From Candidatus Omnitrophota bacterium (GTDB lineage Bacteria > Omnitrophota > Koll11 > Zapsychrales > Aceulaceae), in assembly GCA_029931885.1 (NCBI GenBank), contig JAOZRJ010000088.1, positions 1 to 6,743 of the forward strand: a stretch of 6,743 nt of DNA, read 5' to 3'. Both the position numbers and the translations under genes were made by a program. Positions 1-4,301 of this stretch are shown here, piece by piece; the stretch's first letter is position 1; each line of letters opens with the position of its first letter. Under the pieces are notes generated by a model, which saw only the letters and a list, made by a program, of their open reading frames with translations, searched no databases and was not told the DNA's origin.

Positions 1-95
1 TCGAACCTTTTATCCTTATCTTTATGGGCGGAACTATCGGACTGATAGTTCTTTCAATGTTTTTACCGATCTTTAGTCTGGCAACAATGGGCTAA
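1..95 (+). CDS. pilC: PilC/GspF-family inner-membrane platform protein, C-terminal end only (partial)
   Basis: Only the last 30 complete codons are present, in the frame that starts at base 3 and ends with TAA at 93-95. They read EPFILIFMGGTIGLIVLSMF followed by LPIFSLATMG. This matches the usual end of PilC/GspF proteins: a short E-P motif, the final transmembrane helix with a glycine pair, and a closing phrase of the type FLPIFSL. In that family the protein sits in the inner membrane and connects the assembly ATPase to the growing pilin or pseudopilin fibre. The gene ends 127 bases before the first pilin gene, which fits a pilus assembly operon. The gene symbol is by family; GspF is equally possible from this short piece. 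Confidence 0.85.
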   Translation, partial: EPFILIFMGGTIGLIVLSMFLPIFSLATMG

Positions 96-145
96 ATTGT
101 TCTTTGAAAAAAATGAAAAAGGAGGTGCAAAAACACAAAAAAACA

Positions 146-153
146 TGTATACT
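146..153 (+). promoter_or_regulatory. Possible promoter -10 box (TGTATACT) for the first pilin
   Basis: The sequence TGTATACT places a TATACT hexamer at 148-153, about 70 bases before the pilin start, and would start transcription near 160. The core GTATACTT recurs in the promoter proposed at 3552-3560, and recA has GTATAATT. No convincing -35 box lies 16-18 bases upstream. An alternative TTGGAT (173-178) with TATAAA (197-202) has an 18-base spacer but would leave only about 14 bases of leader. Confidence 0.35.
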
Positions 154-211
154 TAAATAAGTGAAGAAAGAATTGGATTTATTTTATTAATCTTTTTATA
201 AACACAAAACA

Positions 212-217
212 AGGAGG
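212..217 (+). promoter_or_regulatory. Strong ribosome binding site of the first pilin
   Basis: AGGAGG lies five bases before the ATG at 223 and fixes that start. It is one of only three near-perfect Shine-Dalgarno sites in the window that sit at a proper distance from a gene, consistent with high expression of this pilin. Confidence 0.85.
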
Positions 218-222
218 AAAAA

Positions 223-660
223 ATGAGAATTACTAACAATAAAGGTTTCACGCTATTAGAGATCATCATAGTTATCATTATCATTGCTGTTCTCGCAAGC
301 GTAGCCATGCCTAAAATTACAAGTAGTTTAACTTTTGCAAAATCAAAGGAAGCTCTAGGAGCTATACCTTCCTTTAGACAAGCCATGGAAGAATGCTATC
401 TTCTTAATAATGGATCATATGACGCTACGGCATGTAGTTGTACTGACACAGCGACTTGTAAAACTAATCTAGGTGTCGAATTTGCTGGAAAATATTTCGG
501 AACTATGGCAATAACCGGAAAAGACAAAACATATGACATAGTATTAACGTGTACTGCTTCTGACTGTGATAATAGGGTGGACATAATCACATACGATAGC
601 GCCTCTGGAGGATCAGTAACTGGCGGGGGGGCTTTCTCCAAAATCAAGACAGGTAAATAA
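223..660 (+). CDS. Type IV prepilin, probable major pilin (PilA/GspG-like)
   Basis: The 145-residue protein is a type IV prepilin. Its leader MRITNNKG would be cut after Gly8, giving a mature N-terminus FTLLE with Glu at mature position 5, then a strongly hydrophobic helix to about residue 30 that anchors the subunit in the inner membrane and packs in the filament core. Residues 31-145 form the globular part, with six cysteines (58, 71, 73, 79, 110, 115) and a glycine-rich end (SVTGGGAFSKI). The strong ribosome binding site, the first position after pilC and the terminator directly behind it suggest this is the abundant subunit. It is closely related to the pilin at 2986-3408: 44 of the first 60 residues are identical. 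A pseudopilin role in a type II secretion system cannot be excluded. Confidence 0.93.
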   Translation: MRITNNKGFTLLEIIIVIIIIAVLASVAMPKITSSLTFAKSKEALGAIPSFRQAMEECYLLNNGSYDATACSCTDTATCKTNLGVEFAGKYFGTMAITGKDKTYDIVLTCTASDCDNRVDIITYDSASGGSVTGGGAFSKIKTGK

Positions 661-671
661 TAATGTAATCC

Positions 672-710
672 AAAAACCCCAGAACCCTTTAAGGGCTCTG
701 GGGTTTTTTT
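672..710 (+). terminator. Intrinsic terminator after the first pilin gene
   Basis: ACCCCAGAACCC pairs with GGGCTCTGGGGT around a TTTAA loop. There is one A-C mismatch inside a GC-rich stem, and seven T residues follow at 704-710. The A-run at 672-676 could pair with the T-run and would give a terminator on the other strand too. The next gene starts only 21 bases later, so its transcript probably arises from readthrough. Confidence 0.92.
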
Positions 711-731
711 AAACCCGAATTTGCATAACTC

Positions 732-1115
732 ATGAAAATATCCAAAAAAAAATCCGTAACATTACTCGAGTTGATTATGGTTGTTGTTATTATAGGTGTA
801 TTGGTAGGAATAGGATATGTCGGGTATTTTAAATCTGTTGATAAATCCCTGCAAAAAACAACCGTCGCTAATCTCTTTTTAATTAAATACTCCCAAGAAA
901 TATATTTGGCTCAAAAAGAAACTTATTATCCAAAAACAGGCACTGTAGACCTCGCAGCTATAAACTCAAACCTAAGGCTCGCTATCACTTCAAATGATGT
1001 TGTGTATGTTTGCTCTAGCGGTTATACGTGCACAGGAACTTATGCTGCAAAAAACTGGTCATATTCAGTAACGCCTTCAACTAAACCAACTTGTACAGGC
1101 TCAGGATGCCTATAA
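732..1115 (+). CDS. Type IV prepilin, four-cysteine subfamily, Ser at the cleavage site (copy 1)
   Basis: This 127-residue prepilin-like protein starts with a basic leader MKISKKKS, followed by VTLLE and a hydrophobic helix to about residue 32. The expected cut after residue 8 has Ser rather than the usual Gly at position -1, and Val at +1; Glu is present at mature position 5. The C-terminal half carries a Y-Y-P-K-T-G motif (65-70) and four cysteines (94, 100, 121, 126). The same layout is found in the proteins at 1115-1540 and 1941-2342, so these are paralogues. The start has no Shine-Dalgarno site and lies 21 bases after a terminator. The stop codon overlaps the next start (TAATG). A minor pilin role is inferred. 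Confidence 0.88.
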   Translation: MKISKKKSVTLLELIMVVVIIGVLVGIGYVGYFKSVDKSLQKTTVANLFLIKYSQEIYLAQKETYYPKTGTVDLAAINSNLRLAITSNDVVYVCSSGYTCTGTYAAKNWSYSVTPSTKPTCTGSGCL

Positions 1116-1540
1116 TGCATATAAAAACAAAAAAATCAGTCACGTTAATGGAGCTAATCGTAGTTGTTGTTATAATAAGTATCTTTGCTACTATCGGGCT
1201 CTCTAAGTATCAAAAAACTATTCAGATCTCTCGAGAGCGAGACGCAAAAACCATGCTTCTTCTAATAAAGACAGGACAAAACCTTTTTAATAGCAAAAAT
1301 GGCGAATACTTTCCAAAATCCGGTGACACTAGCATAAAAGATATAACAAACATTAACGCTACGCTTGAACTTAGCATCATGGAAAATACCGATTCAGTAA
1401 AATATATATGCAATCCTAAGGGAGGAGTTAATTTTAATTGTACTGCAAGCTATCCGCGCTCAGGAGCAGTAAAATGGCAATATCTTATTACGAAAGAAAT
1501 GGATGTTCCAGCATGCACAGGAACATGCTATTTAAACTAA
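1115..1540 (+). CDS. Type IV prepilin, four-cysteine subfamily, Ser at the cleavage site (copy 2)
   Basis: The protein is 141 residues when started at ATG 1115. That start is preferred because the A of TAATG is shared with the upstream stop, and because it gives a leader MHIKTKKS of the same length as that of its neighbour. In-frame TTG 1091 and ATG 1106 would only lengthen the leader. The mature end would be VTLME, again with Ser at -1, Val at +1 and Glu at +5, followed by a hydrophobic helix to about residue 30. The downstream part has E-Y-F-P-K-S-G (64-70) and four cysteines (99, 109, 134, 138), matching the genes at 732 and 1941. Translational coupling to the upstream gene is likely, since no ribosome binding site is visible. 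Probable minor pilin. Confidence 0.88.
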   Translation: MHIKTKKSVTLMELIVVVVIISIFATIGLSKYQKTIQISRERDAKTMLLLIKTGQNLFNSKNGEYFPKSGDTSIKDITNINATLELSIMENTDSVKYICNPKGGVNFNCTASYPRSGAVKWQYLITKEMDVPACTGTCYLN

Positions 1541-1556
1541 AACCGAGAAAATTATC

Positions 1557-1928
1557 ATGAAGCAATTAAAAAATAACAAAAACGCATTTTCTTTAGTTGA
1601 GGTAATTGTTGCAACTGTTATATTTCTTACTGCTTCAATCGGAATCTTTTCAGTATTTTCTATGGCACAAAAATCATCTGTTGTCACCGAAAAAGATATT
1701 GTTGCCGCAAACTTCGGACGCCAAATTCTTGAGGATCTCAGAGCTCAAGTTGATTCACGCACCTGGGATACTGCCTGGCCAGCTGATGACCCTTTGACCT
1801 GTGAAGTAACACCTCCTTGGCGCGTATGGCCAGGAGGGCCTCCAGTAGGATTTTCTGGAACAGTAAAGTATAAATGCTTCACGCAAGCCAGTGCAGCAAG
1901 AAAGGTTACTATACAATTAATATGGTAA
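1557..1928 (+). CDS. Prepilin-like minor pilin, GspI/PilV-like
   Basis: This 123-residue protein has the leader MKQLKNNKNA and a mature start FSLVEVIVATVIF, so the cut would follow Ala10 instead of Gly. The motif F-S-L-V-E-V-I-V-A, the helix continuing to a stretch with SMAQKSSVV, and the segment AANFGRQILEDLRAQVD (50-66) are typical of the PilV/GspI group. In characterised systems that group joins GspJ and GspK (or PilW and PilX) in a complex that primes filament assembly. The rest is short, proline- and tryptophan-rich (TPPWRVWPGGPP, 85-96), with two cysteines (82, 107). It lies 16 bases after the previous gene and has no clear ribosome binding site. The family assignment is by motif only and has moderate certainty; its prepilin nature is clear. 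Confidence 0.85.
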   Translation: MKQLKNNKNAFSLVEVIVATVIFLTASIGIFSVFSMAQKSSVVTEKDIVAANFGRQILEDLRAQVDSRTWDTAWPADDPLTCEVTPPWRVWPGGPPVGFSGTVKYKCFTQASAARKVTIQLIW

Positions 1929-1940
1929 GATTAAAAAAAT

Positions 1941-2342
1941 ATGAAACATAAAAACACTAAGATTAGCGACTTTGGCATAACCCTAACCGAATTAGTATTG
2001 GTAGTCATAACTGTTAGCTTTATAATGGCATTTGCTATTCCTAAATATCAAGGAGTCATGACAAATGCTCGCCAAAAAACAGCCAAGTTAAATCTCGAAA
2101 TGATTAAATCAGCACAACAAATTTATTTTTCCGAAAACAATAATAAGTATTATCCACCTTCCGGAATTGCAAGCTTATCTGAAATAAACAGATATCTAAA
2201 ATTATCTATTATCTCCGATGGGATAATATACACATGTACTCCCCTTGATGGAGGGTCAGGCCTTGATTTTGAATGCACAGCTGCCAAATCCGGATGGAGT
2301 TGTTCAATAAACAAAAACTCAAAAGAGGCAACATGCTCTTAA
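1941..2342 (+). CDS. Type IV prepilin, four-cysteine subfamily (copy 3)
   Basis: This 133-residue protein has the leader MKHKNTKISDFG and mature ITLTELVLVVI, so the cut follows Gly12 and Glu is at +5. The hydrophobic helix runs to about residue 33. The globular part shares with the genes at 732 and 1115 the sequence around Y-Y-P-P-S-G (70-75), the following L-x-L-S-I strand, and four cysteines (99, 112, 121, 132). Unlike those two, it has a normal Gly at the processing site. It is separated from them by the GspI-like gene, so either the triplication came first and that gene was inserted, or this copy was moved. The last 10 bases overlap the next gene. Confidence 0.88.
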   Translation: MKHKNTKISDFGITLTELVLVVITVSFIMAFAIPKYQGVMTNARQKTAKLNLEMIKSAQQIYFSENNNKYYPPSGIASLSEINRYLKLSIISDGIIYTCTPLDGGSGLDFECTAAKSGWSCSINKNSKEATCS

Positions 2343-2944
2343 AAAATATCCTAAAAAAAAATAAAAACTGTTCAGGCCTTACTCTAGCCGAGCTTGTAGT
2401 AGCCTCTGTTATTGTCGGACTAATAATGGTCGGCATAGCTTCTATGGATATCGGCGTACGCAACATGTTCGAAGGTGCCTCGAAAAATGCCATTGTTACA
2501 ACAAGGGTATCCATCTTAATAAATCATATCGCAAGAAATCTTTCAAAAGCAGCTGGCGATTATAATGACACAGGTGTTTATGTCGGCAATCTTTCCGGTA
2601 AAACTGCAATATGGTACAGGGAAGACGCCGATGGCGATCCTTCAAATTACACGAGAGATCAGTGGTATGTATATGTTTTTAACGGTAATCCTGACTACGA
2701 CGTTGACTATTGCACCTCTCCTAATGCAGGCGGCGGATGTTCCATAATTGTTCAAACGCTAGGAAACGGCAGTATTACTGCATTCACCCCAACCCTCATA
2801 GACAGTAACGCAACATATGATTTTAAAGTATCTTTGAGCATTACAGCAGTATTTGATCCTTCGTCGGCCGTAGACGATATTGACAATCCGCAATACAACA
2901 TTACGTCTGATATTAGCTTGCCAAGCTTCGGCAGCAGTATTTAA
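2333..2944 (+). CDS. Prepilin-like minor pilin, GspJ/PilW-like
   Basis: Started at ATG 2333, the protein has 203 residues. The leader MLLKNILKKNKNCSG would be cut after Gly15, giving LTLAELVVASVIVGLIMVG with Glu at +5. The in-frame ATG codons at 2273 and 2294 would add residues lacking leader character, and AAGAGG at 2323-2328 supports 2333. It is the largest of the eight prepilins. Its pattern, a helix followed by RVSILINHIARNLSKAAGDY (58-77) and then a long beta-rich region with W-Y-R-E-D-A-D-G-D, resembles the PilW/GspJ group, usually part of the tip-initiating complex. Two cysteines are present (127, 136). It overlaps the preceding pilin by 10 bases, so translation is probably coupled. 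The subgroup assignment is tentative. Confidence 0.86.
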   Translation: MLLKNILKKNKNCSGLTLAELVVASVIVGLIMVGIASMDIGVRNMFEGASKNAIVTTRVSILINHIARNLSKAAGDYNDTGVYVGNLSGKTAIWYREDADGDPSNYTRDQWYVYVFNGNPDYDVDYCTSPNAGGGCSIIVQTLGNGSITAFTPTLIDSNATYDFKVSLSITAVFDPSSAVDDIDNPQYNITSDISLPSFGSSI

Positions 2945-2971
2945 TAATACAAAATAATTTTCTTTATCTTT

Positions 2972-2999
2972 ATGAAAATTAAAAAATGAGAATTAAAAG
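2972..2999 (+). repeat. 14-base imperfect tandem repeat at a pilin start
   Basis: ATGAAAATTAAAAA (2972-2985) is followed directly by ATGAGAATTAAAAG (2986-2999), identical at 12 of 14 positions. The second copy is the real start of the pilin at 2986. The first copy opens a five-codon frame whose stop (TGA 2987-2989) overlaps that start. Confidence 0.7.
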
Positions 3000-3408
3000 C
3001 AAAAAAGGGTTCACTCTTTTAGAACTCATCATCGTCATTATTATCATTGCTCTCCTTGCAAGCATGGCTTTACCTAAAGTTACAAATAGCTTAGTATTTG
3101 CTAAATCACAAGAAGCGCTTAAGGCTTTGCCTTCTTTTCGAAGAGCTATGGATGAATGTCATCTTCTTAATGGCAACAGCTATGCGGATTGTGATTGCGA
3201 TCAAACGAATTGTAACGATATTCTCGGCACAGATCTCAAGGGAAAATACTTTGATGCTTATACTGTCACAGGTTCTGCCGACACATACATCATTAACTTT
3301 AGCCTTGCAAATACAGGAGCGGTGGATTTTATAAAATACGAACAAAATAATACTGGAAGTGGAGTCCTTACTGGCGGAGGAATCTTCTTTAAAATTGGCG
3401 AAAAATAA
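2986..3408 (+). CDS. Type IV prepilin, second member of the probable major pilin family
   Basis: This 140-residue prepilin has the leader MRIKSKKG, a cut after Gly8, mature FTLLE with Glu at +5, and a hydrophobic helix to about residue 30. It is a paralogue of the pilin at 223-660: 44 of the first 60 residues match, and four cysteines (58, 69, 71, 76) correspond to four of the six there. Both end in a glycine-rich strand (LTGGGIFFKI here). The extra cysteine pair of the first pilin (110, 115) is missing here. There is no Shine-Dalgarno site, and no promoter was found in the 41 bases after the GspJ-like gene. It is therefore probably expressed at a lower level, as the last gene of the minor pilin transcript. 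Confidence 0.92.
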   Translation: MRIKSKKGFTLLELIIVIIIIALLASMALPKVTNSLVFAKSQEALKALPSFRRAMDECHLLNGNSYADCDCDQTNCNDILGTDLKGKYFDAYTVTGSADTYIINFSLANTGAVDFIKYEQNNTGSGVLTGGGIFFKIGEK

Positions 3409-3468
3409 ATCCTGATATTGTAAATCCTGCCCAAAACCTTAAAATAACTTCGAGCTTCCATGAATGCT

Positions 3469-3519
3469 AAGCCGATAGTTCAGTCGAAGGTCGAGGCTTC
3501 AAATCCCTCTCGGTCCGCA
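3469..3519 (+). pseudogene. tRNA-like remnant lacking the anticodon arm
   Basis: The 3' half looks like a tRNA. A T arm GAGGC-TTCAAAT-CCCTC (3493-3509) has a standard 7-base loop and one C-C mismatch in its stem. It is followed by a 7-base acceptor strand TCGGTCC (3510-3516), a G in the discriminator position and CA. Upstream, AAGCCGA (3469-3475) pairs with that strand over five positions (one a G-T wobble). It is followed by TA, as at tRNA positions 8-9, and GTTCAGTCGAAG, which resembles a D arm. The anticodon arm and variable region are absent; the whole is 51 bases instead of about 75. The mismatches and deletion favour a decayed tRNA gene, but its identity cannot be read without an anticodon. 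Confidence 0.55.
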
Positions 3520-3551
3520 GAAATTAACTTTTCGTTTTCTTAATTTCATTA

Positions 3552-3560
3552 TGGTATACT
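3552..3560 (+). promoter_or_regulatory. Extended -10 promoter of the eighth pilin gene
   Basis: TGGTATACT is an extended -10 element (TGn before TATACT). It would start transcription near 3567 and leave a leader of about 30 bases before the strong ribosome binding site. No good -35 hexamer lies 17 bases upstream, which is normal for extended -10 promoters. It suggests that this pilin is transcribed separately from the array upstream. Confidence 0.6.
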
Positions 3561-3585
3561 TATAAAGATAGGAATTAATAAACTT

Positions 3586-3592
3586 AAGGAGG
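3586..3592 (+). promoter_or_regulatory. Strong ribosome binding site of the eighth pilin
   Basis: AAGGAGG ends four bases before ATG 3597 and supports that start, which gives a 14-residue leader. Confidence 0.85.
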
Positions 3593-3596
3593 CGCT

Positions 3597-4199
3597 ATGA
3601 AGGATACTGTCCAAAGAAATCATAAAAAACGGCTTGGATTTACTCTTCTCGAAATAACTATCGCAACTGTTATCGCAGGCGTTATCGCGTCATTTGCAAT
3701 CACAGCAATGCCTAAAGTTATCGAAAAAGAAAAATCTAAGGCTGGAGAACGAGTATTGATAGATCTTTATGCTGCTCAAAATAGACATCATTTTAATGAA
3801 GGATCCTATTCTTCAGATATTAGTAAACTTGACACAAGTTATGCCAACCCAAATGGCTTTACTCTTGCAGTATCAAACGATCCCAAAAATCTCGCTTCTG
3901 TTACCAGGAATTCCGGAAATCCCTATGAACTAATAATCGGAGAAACTGGCGAAATTGTTTGTGACGGTACTTATTGTGATAATCTAGCATATAACACTGG
4001 AAATGCTGGTAATGTAGAGCCTCCGGAAGATCCGCCGACAAACATAGACCCTCCGGAAGAGGAATCACTAACATTCGAAGAGGTCATGACTCTTTACGAA
4101 AAAGATCGAAAAGTGCTCATTGAATGGATCGAAAGAAATCCGGAAGAGTGGGCTGCCTTACTAAAAGCATATCCAGACCTCAGAAAGCTGTTTGGCTAA
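3597..4199 (+). CDS. Type IV prepilin with Pro/Glu linker and helical C-terminal tail
   Basis: This 200-residue prepilin has a 14-residue basic leader (MKDTVQRNHKKRLG) and mature FTLLEITIATVIAGVIASF, with Gly at -1 and Glu at +5. Residues 36-140 form a small globular pilin part related in style to GspG/PilE, with the usual N-terminal-domain phrase Y-A-A-Q-N-R-H-H-F-N-E-G-S-Y (58-71) and one close cysteine pair (122, 127). Residues 141-156 are a linker rich in Pro and Glu (EPPEDPPTNIDPPEEE). Residues 157-200 are an acidic/basic, tryptophan-containing segment likely to be helical (F-E-E-V-M-T-L-Y, then E-W-I-E-R-N-P-E-E-W, then Y-P-D-L-R-K-L-F-G). I do not recognise this tail from standard pilins. 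It could display a binding module on the filament or dock another protein. The gene has its own promoter and terminator. Confidence 0.9.
   Translation: MKDTVQRNHKKRLGFTLLEITIATVIAGVIASFAITAMPKVIEKEKSKAGERVLIDLYAAQNRHHFNEGSYSSDISKLDTSYANPNGFTLAVSNDPKNLASVTRNSGNPYELIIGETGEIVCDGTYCDNLAYNTGNAGNVEPPEDPPTNIDPPEEESLTFEEVMTLYEKDRKVLIEWIERNPEEWAALLKAYPDLRKLFG
4020..4060 (+). repeat. 11-base direct repeat within the pilin linker
   Basis: CCTCCGGAAGA occurs at 4020-4030 and 4050-4060, exactly 30 bases (10 codons) apart. It encodes the two Pro-Pro-Glu units of the linker in the pilin at 3597-4199. The spacing suggests an in-frame duplication of a linker unit. Confidence 0.75.
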
Positions 4200-4243
4200 A
4201 AATTACAGGATGACTATCTATACGATGTTACCTTCTAAAACAT

Positions 4244-4281
4244 TTCAAGAAAAGCCCATTTGATAATGGGCTTTTCTTGAA
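4244..4281 (+). terminator. Intrinsic terminator after the eighth pilin
   Basis: A perfect 17-base-pair stem, TTCAAGAAAAGCCCATT with AATGGGCTTTTCTTGAA, encloses a TGAT loop. The T-rich 3' half (CTTTTCTTGAA) lies inside the stem and is matched by A-rich sequence on the 5' side, so it may work in both directions. It ends 20 bases before the rsmE start. Confidence 0.85.
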
Positions 4282-4301
4282 CACTAAACAAAAGTTAAAC
4301 A

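Noticed and set aside
113..160. A 15-codon frame (MKKEVQKHKKTCILK) upstream of the first pilin
   Set aside because: It has no ribosome binding site of its own, is built from A-rich sequence, and contains the orphan Shine-Dalgarno sequence inside its codons. Not enough support for a leader peptide.
153..386. Reverse-strand open frame of 77 codons covering the first pilin start
   Set aside because: It is the antisense of the pilin hydrophobic helix region, with no ribosome site or family resemblance.
396..647. Reverse-strand open frame opposite the first pilin
   Set aside because: Antisense shadow of a clear pilin gene; it shows no recognisable protein features.
1091..1114. Longer start (TTG 1091 or ATG 1106) for the second four-cysteine pilin
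   Set aside because: ATG 1115 overlaps the upstream stop as TAATG and gives a leader matching that of its paralogue; the longer forms add residues copied from the end of the previous gene.
2273..2332. Longer N-terminus for the GspJ-like pilin
   Set aside because: The added 20 residues come from sequence that codes for the previous pilin, and the start at 2333 gives a conventional basic leader with AAGAGG upstream.
2209..2514. Reverse-strand open frame of 101 codons across the overlap of two pilin genes
   Set aside because: Both sense-strand genes are clear prepilins with family motifs; the antisense frame has none.
3098..3345. Alternative-frame and reverse frames inside the second major-type pilin
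   Set aside because: They are shadows of the pilin at 2986-3408 without any supporting signals.
3409..3555. Possible mobile element or CRISPR-like array in the largest gap
   Set aside because: No terminal inverted repeats, transposase frame or regularly spaced repeats were seen; only the tRNA-like remnant and short chance repeats such as AAATCCTG twice.
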